A stretch of DNA of 64,000 bases. Source: Halolacustris sp051744345. GTDB taxonomy: Bacteria > Actinomycetota > Humimicrobiia > Humimicrobiales > Humimicrobiaceae. Below the pieces are notes generated by a model. It was not told the origin of the DNA. It did not search any database and saw only the letters and a list, made by a program, of their open reading frames with translations. Made by a program: the position numbers and the translations under genes. Shown here piece after piece: positions 7,440 through 15,589 of the stretch. Position 1 is the stretch's first letter; every line of letters starts with the position of its first letter. The stretch is taken from NCBI GenBank assembly GCA_051744345.1, contig JBNJCW010000001.1:1-64000 (forward strand). Reading direction: 5' to 3'.

Positions 7440-8023
7440 TTTGAACAGGGGCCAAAATAAGCTGTCCCTTCAAGCATTTCTACGCCCCTGCTGGAAAACC
7501 AGAATTGGCCTTCCAGTACTGGGTCTATCCTTAATGTGTAATTGCCGGAAGTGTCAATATTGTTTACCAGGACCTCGACGGTTACTGTTTCTTGGGGGGC
7601 TACATTTTCAGGAAGCTGGGTCCGGGTAGGATTGTCATAACTTTCTTTGCCTTCTTCGCTATGGTAGTAGTGGTAGCCAATCCTTACCATGTTCTCTCCG
7701 TCTTTTCTCCAGGTAAAATCGGATGTGTTGGTGATATTTATCTTTATGTAATTGTCCTTTTCAGTGCACAGGTAACTGGGAATAAACCCTTCCATTTCTG
7801 CCCCTACAGCAGCGTTCTCGTAATCAACTTCTTCCTCTATCACATCTATTATCTCTTCTTCAGCCAGCTCCTCCCCTGCTTCTTCTTCCTGCGGGGTTTC
7901 TTCAGGGCCAATGTCTATATCTGTTTTTTCAGGCTGGGCACAGGCGGAAAGGCCCAAAAACAGCATGGAAATTAAAATTATAATAACGAAAAACAGCTTT
8001 CTGGTACAAATCCTTTTGGACAT
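7436..8023 (-). CDS. Lipoprotein with an NBR1-like Ig-type domain
   Basis: A 195-residue lipoprotein. Residues 9-28 form a signal sequence ending in the lipobox LSAC, with Cys28 as the lipidation site. Residues about 33-68 are an acidic, Glu-rich linker. From about 75 to the end is a beta-sandwich-like domain: NITNTSDFTW, MVRIGYHYY, RTQLPENVAPQETVTV and GNYTLRIDPVLEGQFWFS match the pattern of bacterial NBR1-type Ig domains (Trp-rich, adhesion or binding role). Anchored outside the cell membrane, it probably binds a surface polymer or protein. Convergent with comB, stop codons sharing CTAA. Monocistronic. Partner unknown. Confidence 0.75.
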   Translation of the reverse strand: MSKRICTRKLFFVIIILISMLFLGLSACAQPEKTDIDIGPEETPQEEEAGEELAEEEIIDVIEEEVDYENAAVGAEMEGFIPSYLCTEKDNYIKINITNTSDFTWRKDGENMVRIGYHYYHSEEGKESYDNPTRTQLPENVAPQETVTVEVLVNNIDTSGNYTLRIDPVLEGQFWFSSRGVEMLEGTAYFGPCSN

Positions 8024-8064
8024 TTTAATTTACCTCACCTTTACAGTCTTATTAGTTTTTGTTT

Positions 8065-8093
8065 ATTATAAATTAGATTGGTTGTTTTTTAAA
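8065..8093 (-). promoter_or_regulatory. Candidate promoter for the lipoprotein gene
   Basis: On the minus strand, TTTAAA (8088-8093) and TATAAT (8065-8070) are separated by exactly 17 bases, placing the start of transcription about 35 bases before ATG 8023. The -10 hexamer is perfect; the -35 matches at four of six positions. Confidence 0.45.
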
Positions 8094-8129
8094 CAAAAGA
8101 TATTTAAAATATAATAAAAGAGGTATGCT

Positions 8130-8495
8130 ATGGGTCCTTTAGAGATAACAGGCATAATAACCATTATTTTTGTGGGAGGGGTGGTAATAGCAGCAGTAAT
8201 AATAATGGTGCCGATGCTTAAGCTGATAAAAAAATTAAACCAGGTTTCAGCAAAGATTGACGGAGACGTATTGCCGGCGGTAGATAGGCTTAATGAAAGT
8301 ACCGGAAAGCTGAAAGAGGGGATTTCTTCCCTGGATAATGCCAGGGAGAGGATTGGCAAGCTTTTAAGTGAGGTGAATGAAACGGTAAATGAAGCTAAAA
8401 AACTGAAAAAGAGTTCACTTGGCGGGCTTATCGGTGCTTCTTTTAAGATATTATCAAGTTTTAGGAAAGGAAGGAAAGATGAAGGAAAACAATAA
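8130..8495 (+). CDS. DUF948/YoxC-like membrane protein
   Basis: A 121-residue protein with one N-terminal transmembrane helix (about residues 7-30) followed by a heptad-rich segment (KLIKKLNQVSAKIDGDVLP onward) resembling the DUF948/YoxC group, and a basic C-terminus. Such proteins are thought to be envelope-associated and are often adjacent to YtxH genes in Gram-positive bacteria, as here. AAGAGG precedes ATG 8130. It overlaps the next gene by 17 bases, implying coupled translation. Function unknown; a link to general stress is known for Bacillus relatives but not shown here. Confidence 0.65.
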   Translation: MGPLEITGIITIIFVGGVVIAAVIIMVPMLKLIKKLNQVSAKIDGDVLPAVDRLNESTGKLKEGISSLDNARERIGKLLSEVNETVNEAKKLKKSSLGGLIGASFKILSSFRKGRKDEGKQ

Positions 8496-8853
8496 CCAAA
8501 ACTATGCTCTGGGTATTATTATTTCACTGTTTACAGGTTTATTTGTTGGTGCAATCATAGGCATGCTTTATGCACCGAAAGCAGGTAAGGAAATAAGGGA
8601 GGACATAAAAGAAAAGAGTGAAGAATTTGCAGACAAGAGTAAAAAAAGTGTAGATACTGCTGTTTCCAAGACCAAGGAATTTATTGACAAGGGCGGCGAG
8701 AAAGTATCAGAATTTAAGCAAAAAGGCGAACAGTTTGTTGGCAAGGGCAAGGAAAAGGCAAAGAAAATTGGTGATACCCTCTCTTCCAAGGTTAACAAAG
8801 TGGTTGAGGAAGGAAAGCAGGCAGCCAAAGAAGCAGAAGAAGAAATGTCCTGA
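8479..8853 (+). CDS. YtxH domain membrane protein
   Basis: A 124-residue YtxH-family protein. A glycine-rich transmembrane helix (LGIIISLFTGLFVGAIIG, about residues 8-25) is followed by the family's LYAPKAGKEIREDI motif and a long charged amphipathic tail with Lys/Glu/Ala repeats resembling LEA or apolipoprotein helices. The start is ATG 8479, directly after AAGGAAAG, rather than the longer in-frame opening at 8419, which would lie inside the upstream gene. Relatives are induced under general stress in Bacillus. Overlaps the DUF948-like gene and precedes tldD. Confidence 0.75.
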   Translation: MKENNNQNYALGIIISLFTGLFVGAIIGMLYAPKAGKEIREDIKEKSEEFADKSKKSVDTAVSKTKEFIDKGGEKVSEFKQKGEQFVGKGKEKAKKIGDTLSSKVNKVVEEGKQAAKEAEEEMS

Positions 8854-8867
8854 GCTAGAAATATTGT

Positions 8868-10247
8868 ATGATTGAAAAAAAAGTTTTAAATAGAGTCATT
8901 GGCTGCCTTATGGACAGCGGGGGCAGCTTTGGTGAAGCATATATACAGAAGAGCAGAAATAACAGTCTGAGGCTGGAAGACGGCAAGATAGAGAATGCAG
9001 CCAGCGGGTATGATTTTGGATGCGGACTGAGGATATGGCATAAAAAGAGCACATTTTATGCCTATGTTGATTCCATAGAAGAAAAAGAACTTATCAATGC
9101 AGCCCGGATACTGGGTTCAGCGGTCGGCAGCAGCGCAAAGGGTAAAATAATAGGGCTGAAAGCATGCCGGAAAAAGGAAAGCAGGGCTAAAAGCACAGCT
9201 TTCTATAATCCCTTACAGAAAAAAGACATCCTGTTAAGGGTTGATAAAACCTGCAGGGACTATGATCCCCATATAATCCAGGTCAGCTCATACCTATCTG
9301 ATCAGGAACAGGAAATACAAATAGCTAATTCAGATGGCGCCTACTCTTGTTGTAAGGGCCTTAAAGTTATAATTTCAATCAATGCGATTGCAAAAAGGGG
9401 AAAGGAAATAAAGACAGGCCATAAATCCTTTGCGAAAACTGCAGGTTATGAGGCATTTGGGCAAAAAAAGCCGGAAGAGGTTGCAGCCAGTGCAGCAGAA
9501 ACCGCGGTTAGAATGCTTGATGCAAAGGGAGCGCCTACAGGTGAAATGCCGGTGGTGATAGGCCCGGCTTTCGGGGGAGTAATTTTCCACGAAGCATGCG
9601 GCCATGGCCTTGAGGCTGACGCGGTACTGAAGGATGCCTCTGTTTTTAAAGGCAGGGTTGGCCAAAAGATAGCCTCGGATCTGGTTACGGCTGTAGATGA
9701 CGGGTCAATGGAAGGGCATTGGGGCTCGTACGGTTTTGATGATGAAGGCTGTCCTCCTTCCAGGACTGTGCTTATAGAGGAGGGGAAGCTTTGCGGCTAC
9801 ATGCATGACCTTAAATCCTCACATAAGTTAAACCAAAAGCAAACAGGCAATGGAAGAAGGCAATCGTACCGTTATCTGCCTTATCCCAGGATGAGCAATA
9901 CATATATAGCCAACGGAAAACAGGAACCTGAAGATATAATAAAATCAGTGAACAGGGGAATTTATGCCAAGGAATTTGCAGGCGGCGCAGTCGATCCGGC
10001 AACAGGGGACTTTGTGTTTGGCATAAGTGAAGGCTATATTATAGAGAATGGAAAAATAGGTTTCCCTATAAAGGGAGCTACCCTGATAGGCAATGGGCCT
10101 AATGTGCTTAAAAAAATAGAGGCGGTGGGCAATGATTTGGATTTTGCCCCCGGATTTTGCGGCAAAAACGGCCAGTCTCTTTCCAATGAGGTGGGCCAGC
10201 CTACCATAAAGGTTAGCCGGATTACCATAGGAGGTACAGAAATTTAA
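8868..10247 (+). CDS. tldD: TldD family metalloprotease subunit
   Basis: A 459-residue TldD, the catalytic half of the TldD/TldE heterodimeric zinc protease. The zinc site HEACGH begins at residue 241, within FGGVIFHEACGHGLEADAV; a GFCGKNGQSL segment near the C-terminus supplies the family's conserved cysteine. The enzyme threads unfolded peptides into a closed cavity; known substrates include microcin B17 precursor, CcdA antitoxin and RiPP leaders. It overlaps the downstream tldE gene by one base (TAATG), matching the obligate partnership. No RiPP precursor is evident nearby, so a general proteolysis role is likely. Confidence 0.92.
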   Translation: MIEKKVLNRVIGCLMDSGGSFGEAYIQKSRNNSLRLEDGKIENAASGYDFGCGLRIWHKKSTFYAYVDSIEEKELINAARILGSAVGSSAKGKIIGLKACRKKESRAKSTAFYNPLQKKDILLRVDKTCRDYDPHIIQVSSYLSDQEQEIQIANSDGAYSCCKGLKVIISINAIAKRGKEIKTGHKSFAKTAGYEAFGQKKPEEVAASAAETAVRMLDAKGAPTGEMPVVIGPAFGGVIFHEACGHGLEADAVLKDASVFKGRVGQKIASDLVTAVDDGSMEGHWGSYGFDDEGCPPSRTVLIEEGKLCGYMHDLKSSHKLNQKQTGNGRRQSYRYLPYPRMSNTYIANGKQEPEDIIKSVNRGIYAKEFAGGAVDPATGDFVFGISEGYIIENGKIGFPIKGATLIGNGPNVLKKIEAVGNDLDFAPGFCGKNGQSLSNEVGQPTIKVSRITIGGTEI

Positions 10248-11620
10248 TGGCTGATAGTCTTGAGAAGGTAATAAAAAAGACAGCTGGCAAGATAAGCAGA
10301 AGCCAGGCTGATGAGTATGAAATTTTTGGCATATCTTCAACTGAAACAGAGATTGAGGTATACGAAGGAGAAATTGAATCTCTATCATTATCTGATTCCA
10401 GGGGAATTGGAATAAGGGTTATAAAGGAAGGGGCTGTAGGGTATGCTTTCACTTCTTCATTGGGGGAGAGGGATATTAGTGAATGTATAGATAAAGCGGT
10501 AACCAATGCTAAAGTTACCAGCAGGGAAGATTTAAACCTTTTGCCCAAACCGGAGGATTATTTATATAAGGATAAGCCTATTGAAGGAAACCATTTATAT
10601 GATGAACAGTTCAGCAGGTATTCTGTTGAAGATAAGGGTGACGCTGCCAAGGAACTTGAATCCATAACTCTGGGAAAAGATAAAAGAATAACCGGCGTAA
10701 ACAACCTCTCTTACCACGATATGGATGTAGGCATTAATCTCTTTAACTCCATAGGTTTTAATGACGGGTACAGGAAAAGCTCATGCTTTATGTATGTAAA
10801 TGCAATATCCAAGGAAAAAGAGGATACTTCTACCGGAGACTATTTTGGTTTCGGCAGGCACCTTGGTGAAATAAACCCCGAAGAGATTGCTGAAAATGCA
10901 GCCAGAAGGTCTGTTTCGCTGCTGGGGGCAAAGAAGATTAAATCTAAAAAGGTGGACATTTTACTGGATCCCATGGTGGGAGCACAGTTTATGGGGGTTG
11001 TTGCTGATGCCCTGACTGCGGACGCAGTACAGAAGGGGAAATCTTTGTTTAAGGGGATGAGGGGTGAAAAATTAATCTCTACTGATTTAGATATATTTGA
11101 TGACGGAATAATGCCCGGCGGCCTGGCGACAGCCCCGTTTGACGGCGAGGGGGTATACAAGGGAAAGACAGCAGTATTTAAAAATGGGATACTGGATACC
11201 TTTCTCTACAACACCTATACAGCGCGAAAAGACGGAACCAAGTCTACAGGCAATGCCAGCCGCTTCTCTTACCGATCTGTTCCTTCTGTAGGAATAAATA
11301 ATTTCTATATAAGCCCCGGAAAGAAAAGCTTTAGAGAGCTTGTCTCAAGCATAGATGAAGGTTTTTTTGTAATAGACATAATAGGCCTGCATTCCGGGGC
11401 CAATTCCATAACCGGGGACATAAGTGTAGGGGCAAAAGGGATTTGGATAGAAAACGGAGACCTGTCCTTTCCGGTAAAAGAGGTAACCATAGCCACTGAT
11501 TTTAGTAGCTTTCTTAATAATATTACCGATGTAGGAGATAGCTTAAGGTTCATTCCCTCGGGGGGATTTATAGGAAGCCCCGCACTGCTGGTAAGGGAAG
11601 TAATGGTAAGCGGAGTCTAG
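10247..11620 (+). CDS. pmbA: TldE/PmbA family protease subunit
   Basis: A 457-residue TldE (PmbA), the non-catalytic partner of TldD. It has the family N-terminal domain with a YEGEIESLSLSDSRG segment near residue 43 and the C-terminal domain with VLLDPMVGAQFMG-like and LATAPFDGEGV segments, and lacks the HExxxH zinc motif, as expected. ATG 10247 shares an A with the stop of tldD, so stoichiometric coupled translation is expected. Its stop overlaps by four bases (CTAG) the stop of a convergent membrane protein gene. Confidence 0.9.
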   Translation: MADSLEKVIKKTAGKISRSQADEYEIFGISSTETEIEVYEGEIESLSLSDSRGIGIRVIKEGAVGYAFTSSLGERDISECIDKAVTNAKVTSREDLNLLPKPEDYLYKDKPIEGNHLYDEQFSRYSVEDKGDAAKELESITLGKDKRITGVNNLSYHDMDVGINLFNSIGFNDGYRKSSCFMYVNAISKEKEDTSTGDYFGFGRHLGEINPEEIAENAARRSVSLLGAKKIKSKKVDILLDPMVGAQFMGVVADALTADAVQKGKSLFKGMRGEKLISTDLDIFDDGIMPGGLATAPFDGEGVYKGKTAVFKNGILDTFLYNTYTARKDGTKSTGNASRFSYRSVPSVGINNFYISPGKKSFRELVSSIDEGFFVIDIIGLHSGANSITGDISVGAKGIWIENGDLSFPVKEVTIATDFSSFLNNITDVGDSLRFIPSGGFIGSPALLVREVMVSGV

Positions 11621-12111
11621 GCCGCTATTATAAAGTTCACATAGCCTACCGTCTGGAAGATTACGGTTACAATTATTCCGGCTATCATCACTCCTATGGC
11701 TATATCCAGGAGCGCTTTTCTGGGCGGAATTCCAAAAACAAATGAAATTAATGCGCCGGTCCAACCGCCGGTGACAGGAAGGGGTATGCAAACAAAGCCG
11801 ATCAGGGCATAGCCGGTGTATTTTTCAAACCTTTTGTAATGTTTTTTTCTGGTCCGGTTGAAAAGCCAGGTAAAAAAACGGTCAAAGATTTTGAATTTTC
11901 TCATAAGGAATCTGGATACCGGTTCCAGTATCCAGATAATAAGCACAACTGGAACCATGTTTCCCAGTACAGAAATTATATAGGTTTCCACAATACCCAT
12001 CTTATAGGTCCCCAGGGCGATAGGTATTGATGCCCTGAGCTCGCCTACAGGGAGCATGGCGGTGAAAAAAGTAGCTAACTGATAGGACAGGTTGGAAAAA
12101 GAAAGATCCAT
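11617..12111 (-). CDS. Small multidrug export family membrane protein (COG2426)
   Basis: A 164-residue polytopic membrane protein with about four hydrophobic helices. Conserved family features are LPVGELRASIPIALG near residue 20, a basic amphipathic loop around residues 68-95 (RKFKIFDRFF), and CIPLPVTGGWTGALISF near 108. The family was named for a Clostridium-related multidrug exporter annotation, but transport has not been established for most members. A separate minus-strand transcription unit, convergent with pmbA with stop codons overlapping by four bases. Confidence 0.75.
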   Translation of the reverse strand: MDLSFSNLSYQLATFFTAMLPVGELRASIPIALGTYKMGIVETYIISVLGNMVPVVLIIWILEPVSRFLMRKFKIFDRFFTWLFNRTRKKHYKRFEKYTGYALIGFVCIPLPVTGGWTGALISFVFGIPPRKALLDIAIGVMIAGIIVTVIFQTVGYVNFIIAA

Positions 12112-12187
12112 AATCTTTTAAATTTTATAGTTTTTATGTTAATATTTTCAAAGTATTTTTTAAAAAGACGGTTTACAATTATATAAG

Positions 12188-13036
12188 TTGCTTATAATAC
12201 AGTCAATAATTTTAGGAATAATCCAAGGAATCACAGAATTTTTCCCCATAAGCAGCTCTGGCCACCTGGTTGTTCTCCCCTTTATATTCAGATGGGATTA
12301 TATTCCCCTCTATTTTACAGTAACTGTACATTTCGGGACCCTTATAGCTATACTTGCTGTGTTTTACAGGGACATATACAATATATTAAAATCATTCGTA
12401 ATGGCTGTGATTTTACCCAGGAGAAAAGACAGGCAAAGTTTGATGCTGGGTGTATTTATAATCATTGGAAGCATACCTGCGGCAGTTGCGGGGTTTTTAA
12501 TAGCAGATATTGCTGAGAGGTTTTTTTCTAATCCGGTGATGGTTGCCTTTTTCCTTCTGCTGACTGCTTTCCTGCTGTGGACAGGAGAGGCCGTGTCTAA
12601 GAGGAGGGAAAAGCCCAACCAAACCGCAGCTTCGGTAACAAGCTCGGAGCTAAACTATGCCAGAGCATTTATCATAGGGATAGGGCAGGCCCTGGCTGTA
12701 TTTCCGGGAGTATCCCGGTCAGGAGCAACCATATCCTTTGGAAGGTATGTGGGGATGGACAGGAAACAGAGTGTTAGGTTTTCATTCCTGCTGTCTGTTC
12801 CGGTAATATTAGGGTCATTTGTTTTTGAAATATACAGGCAGTGGGCGGTAATAAACGAAGGAGGGGCCGATACAGCAGTTTTCCTTTCCCTGGGATTTAT
12901 TTTTTCTTTTTTAGCCGGCTTTTTTGCTATAAAATTTATGCTGAGGCTGGTTGAGAAAAAGAACTTAAACGTGTTTGCCGTATATTGCGTATGTCTGTCA
13001 GCATTGCTTTTTATCTTATATTTTATAAATAAATAA
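12188..13036 (+). CDS. uppP: Undecaprenyl-diphosphatase
   Basis: A 282-residue integral membrane UppP/BacA. It dephosphorylates undecaprenyl diphosphate outside the membrane, recycling the lipid carrier for peptidoglycan and polysaccharide synthesis and giving bacitracin resistance. Conserved motifs EFFPISSSGHL (near residue 18) and FPGVSRSGATI (near 175) are intact, with about eight membrane spans. The TTG at 12188 is exactly where the family begins; there is no clear ribosome site upstream and only about 76 bases separate it from the divergent gene. Followed 21 bases later by a sugar nucleotidyltransferase, both serving cell envelope building. Confidence 0.9.
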   Translation: MLIIQSIILGIIQGITEFFPISSSGHLVVLPFIFRWDYIPLYFTVTVHFGTLIAILAVFYRDIYNILKSFVMAVILPRRKDRQSLMLGVFIIIGSIPAAVAGFLIADIAERFFSNPVMVAFFLLLTAFLLWTGEAVSKRREKPNQTAASVTSSELNYARAFIIGIGQALAVFPGVSRSGATISFGRYVGMDRKQSVRFSFLLSVPVILGSFVFEIYRQWAVINEGGADTAVFLSLGFIFSFLAGFFAIKFMLRLVEKKNLNVFAVYCVCLSALLFILYFINK

Positions 13037-13057
13037 TACAGGGAGGATTTGTTAAAC

Positions 13058-13789
13058 ATGAAAGGTGTAATATTAGCCGGAGGGTTAGGAACAAGGTTGT
13101 GGCCATGCACCAAGGTTACCAATAAACACCTGCTGCCCGTCTATGATAAACCTATGATCTATTATCCCCTGGAAACAATGGTCAGTTCAGGGCTTAAAGA
13201 CATAATGATTGTTACCGGCGGCAATTATGCCGGAGATTTTTTAAGGCTTCTGGGAAACGGCAGCGAATTTGGCTTAAAGGATATCAGCTATACCTACCAG
13301 GAGGGAGAAGGCGGGATAGCCGATGCTCTGAAGCTGGCTGAAAACTTTGTAGATAAGGATAAGGTGTTTGTGATGCTGGGCGATAATATAATTGAAGATG
13401 ATATCAGGCCGTTTATAGAGGAATTTGAGGCAAAAGACAGGGGAGCCCATATATTCCTGAAAGAAGTGGCCGATCCCCAGAGGTTCGGAGTAGCTGAAGT
13501 TGAGGGGGGAAAGGTCATAAACATTGAAGAAAAGCCCCAAAAACCCAAAAGCAATTATGCGGTTACCGGGCTATACATGTACGATAATGAGGTTTTTGAC
13601 ATCATAGGGAAGCTCAAACCTTCTGACAGGGGAGAGTATGAAATTACAGACGTTAACAATCATTATATAAAAAACGGGACAATGACCTGCACCATTCTTA
13701 AGGGATGGTGGACAGATGCAGGCACATTTGAATCCCTTTACAGGGCCAGCAAGCTGGTTACTGAGAAGTTAAAGGAAAAAAACAGCTAG
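13058..13789 (+). CDS. Sugar nucleotidyltransferase, glucose-1-phosphate thymidylyltransferase-like
   Basis: A 243-residue nucleotidyltransferase making an NDP-sugar. GVILAGGLGTRLWPCT is the NTP-binding loop (residues 3-18); KHLLPVYDKPMIYYPLE, MLGDNIIEDD and RGEYEITDVNNHY match the RmlA group that makes dTDP-glucose. It is about 50 residues shorter than E. coli RmlA, lacking the C-terminal extension, as in several other short RmlA-like enzymes. ATG 13058 is preferred although GGGAGG is eleven bases upstream; the TTG at 13049 is too close to it. No rmlB-C-D genes are adjacent. The stop shares CTAG with the convergent zinc-ribbon gene. Confidence 0.8.
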   Translation: MKGVILAGGLGTRLWPCTKVTNKHLLPVYDKPMIYYPLETMVSSGLKDIMIVTGGNYAGDFLRLLGNGSEFGLKDISYTYQEGEGGIADALKLAENFVDKDKVFVMLGDNIIEDDIRPFIEEFEAKDRGAHIFLKEVADPQRFGVAEVEGGKVINIEEKPQKPKSNYAVTGLYMYDNEVFDIIGKLKPSDRGEYEITDVNNHYIKNGTMTCTILKGWWTDAGTFESLYRASKLVTEKLKEKNS

Positions 13790-13977
13790 ACCTGTATTAT
13801 ATTGTCTGATTTGCAAAAATAACATTTTTTTATAGTAAAATTCGATTCCCATCTCTTGTCCGAAATATTATAGGACCAGCTGTATTCATGGTCCTGCCTG
13901 GTGATTTCGGCAGTGCCTTTTTCAGAAGCAATCCCTTCGAACTTTTCGGTATTCCCGCAGTTAGTGCATTTATACAT
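13786..13977 (-). CDS. Small zinc-ribbon protein
   Basis: A 63-residue protein with CTNC (residues 4-7) and CYFC (near residue 52), spaced to bind one zinc ion as a rubredoxin-like ribbon, around a central WSYNISDKRWES segment. GGGAG lies a few bases before ATG 13977, supporting translation. Convergent with the nucleotidyltransferase with a four-base stop overlap, and divergent from the gene at 14127. It could be a regulatory or RNA-binding adaptor; no specific family is recognised. Confidence 0.65.
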   Translation of the reverse strand: MYKCTNCGNTEKFEGIASEKGTAEITRQDHEYSWSYNISDKRWESNFTIKKCYFCKSDNIIQV

Positions 13978-14064
13978 TGTACTCCCTTCTGTTATTATCA
14001 GTTATTATGGCATATTATAGTATAAATTAGTTATAATTTAAATGATTTTAAAAAAAATATCTGT

Positions 14065-14093
14065 TTGACTTAAAAAAATCGCTTTGTTAATAT
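14065..14093 (+). promoter_or_regulatory. Probable sigma-70-type promoter for the 14127 gene and trxA
   Basis: TTGACT at 14065-14070 and TAATAT at 14088-14093 are spaced by 17 bases, an excellent match to the vegetative consensus. It would start a transcript about 25 bases before ATG 14127, reading through the 80-residue protein gene into thioredoxin. Confidence 0.6.
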
Positions 14094-14126
14094 TTTTCTA
14101 TCTCAACATATTGGAAGACATATAAT

Positions 14127-14369
14127 ATGAAGGTAGACAGCAATAAGGTAAGGGTTAAGATTAAGACAGAATCCTTTATCGTAAAGGGAAATGTACATAC
14201 CATGGCTGGAGCCAGGCTAAGTGATTATATGACTACCCATGTAAATAAATTTATTCCCGTGACCGAAGCAGAAGTTATTTCCATTGATCCAAGGATAGAT
14301 GAGGAAGCAGAGAAAAGGGAGGTAGTTTTTATAAATGTTGAGAAGATTGAAATGATAGAATATCTTTAA
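14127..14369 (+). CDS. Conserved small protein of unknown function
   Basis: An 80-residue soluble protein with a pattern I associate with a short uncharacterised family (possibly DUF6812): KVRVKIKTESFIVKGNVH, then GARLSDYM and KFIPVTEAEV, ending in a strand-forming VVFINVEKIEMIEYL. The all-beta pattern suggests a small barrel. Neither membrane helices nor cysteines are present. Lies 30 bases before thioredoxin and downstream of a good promoter, so probably co-expressed with it. Role unknown. Confidence 0.7.
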   Translation: MKVDSNKVRVKIKTESFIVKGNVHTMAGARLSDYMTTHVNKFIPVTEAEVISIDPRIDEEAEKREVVFINVEKIEMIEYL

Positions 14370-14398
14370 TTGTTTAAAGGAACCAGAAAGGAAGACCC

Positions 14399-14722
14399 AT
14401 GGCAGATATTACCCAGCTAAGTGATTTAAACTTCGATCAGGAGGTATTACAATCAGATTTACCGGTTTTGGTGGATTTTTGGGCTGTTTGGTGCGGACCC
14501 TGCAAGATGGTAGCTCCCGAAATTGAAAAATTGGCTGATGAAAAGAATGATGTATTAAAGTTTGCTAAACTCAACGTAGATGAAAACAGGGATACCGCAA
14601 TAAAATACGGCATCAGCAGCATACCTACGCTATTGCTTTTTAAGGACGGAAAAGTGGCGAAGAAATTGGTGGGCGCTATGTCTAAAGATAAAATCATGAA
14701 TGAGATTTCATCATTTATTTGA
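14399..14722 (+). CDS. trxA: Thioredoxin
   Basis: A 107-residue thioredoxin. The redox site WCGPC spans residues 31-35, preceded by VDFWAV, and the cis-proline motif SSIPTLLLF is near residue 72. It keeps cytosolic proteins reduced and supplies electrons to reductases. The length is that of the classical single-domain protein. GGAAGACCC precedes ATG 14399. Its TGA overlaps the ATG of the DUF72 gene. No thioredoxin reductase gene is nearby. Confidence 0.93.
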   Translation: MADITQLSDLNFDQEVLQSDLPVLVDFWAVWCGPCKMVAPEIEKLADEKNDVLKFAKLNVDENRDTAIKYGISSIPTLLLFKDGKVAKKLVGAMSKDKIMNEISSFI

Positions 14723-15522
14723 TGGGAAAACTTTTTATAGGCACTTCCGGTTATAAATACAGCGACTGGGAGGAAGAATATTATCCTGGAGGGTTGGACG
14801 AGAGAAAATTACTCAATTATTACAGCAGGGACTTTAATACAGTAGAGATTAATTTCACCTATTATTCTCTCCCCAACCCTTCTATTTTCCAAAATATGGC
14901 TAAAAAGGTCGGCCATGATTTCATCTTTTCGGTAAAGGCCCCAGGCTCGGTTACGCACAGCAGAAAATACAAGCAAAAAGATATAGAAATATTCCTTGAT
15001 TCTTTGCAGTTACTTTCAGAAAGCGGGCGGTTGGGCTGCATTTTGATGCAATTTCCCTGGTCTTTTAAATACAGCAGCCCAAATGTCGACTATCTCCTAA
15101 ATGCAGGCAAGCTTTTTTCCGGTTACAATACCGTGGTTGAATTCAGGAACAGCAGCTGGGTAAATAGATCCTGTTTAAAACTGCTGCATGAAAACAATAT
15201 TTCCTTCTGTAATGTGGATGAGCCCCAAATCAAGGGGCTTCTGCCGCCTACAGGTATCAGTACCGCCCGGACCGGGTATATAAGGTTCCACGGGCGGAAT
15301 TCTTCCCACTGGTGGAACCCTGAACATTCATACCAGAGATACGACTATTCCTACAGCCGGGAAGAACTTTCGGAATGGATTCCACGAATAAAGAAGATAG
15401 CTGCGTCCACAGAACAGACATTCATCTATTTCAATAACCACTATAAGGCCAAAGCCGTAAAATCTGCTAAAAGACTGATTGGGCTTCTGGAAGATTACCA
15501 GATTATTACTTCACAAAATTAG
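14722..15522 (+). CDS. DUF72 family protein (YecE-like)
   Basis: A 266-residue member of the DUF72/YecE family, a TIM-barrel-like fold of unknown biochemical function. It shows the typical FIGTSGYKYSDW start, EINFTYYSLP near residue 50, FIFSVKAPGSVTH near 75, and VVEFRNSSW near 139, with YIRFHGRN near 189 and an aromatic-rich end (FIYFNNHYKAKAV). ATG 14722 overlaps the thioredoxin stop codon. DUF72 genes are widespread in bacteria and archaea; no enzymatic role is proven. Confidence 0.85.
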   Translation: MGKLFIGTSGYKYSDWEEEYYPGGLDERKLLNYYSRDFNTVEINFTYYSLPNPSIFQNMAKKVGHDFIFSVKAPGSVTHSRKYKQKDIEIFLDSLQLLSESGRLGCILMQFPWSFKYSSPNVDYLLNAGKLFSGYNTVVEFRNSSWVNRSCLKLLHENNISFCNVDEPQIKGLLPPTGISTARTGYIRFHGRNSSHWWNPEHSYQRYDYSYSREELSEWIPRIKKIAASTEQTFIYFNNHYKAKAVKSAKRLIGLLEDYQIITSQN

Positions 15523-15589
15523 GGTAATTATATAAAATCTACTAAGCGGTTTTGGAACTGAATAATTTTTAAGGATAGAGGATTTGGCC

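Noticed and set aside
7592..7975. Plus-strand frame opposite the lipoprotein gene
   Set aside because: It is a shadow of the lipoprotein gene, without ribosome site or family.
8419..8478. Longer YtxH gene start
   Set aside because: The extra codons lie inside the upstream gene and lack a ribosome site; ATG 8479 has one.
15523..15589. Possible T-box leader before ileS
   Set aside because: Only 67 bases separate it from the DUF72 gene and no T-box sequence or terminator hairpin is visible.
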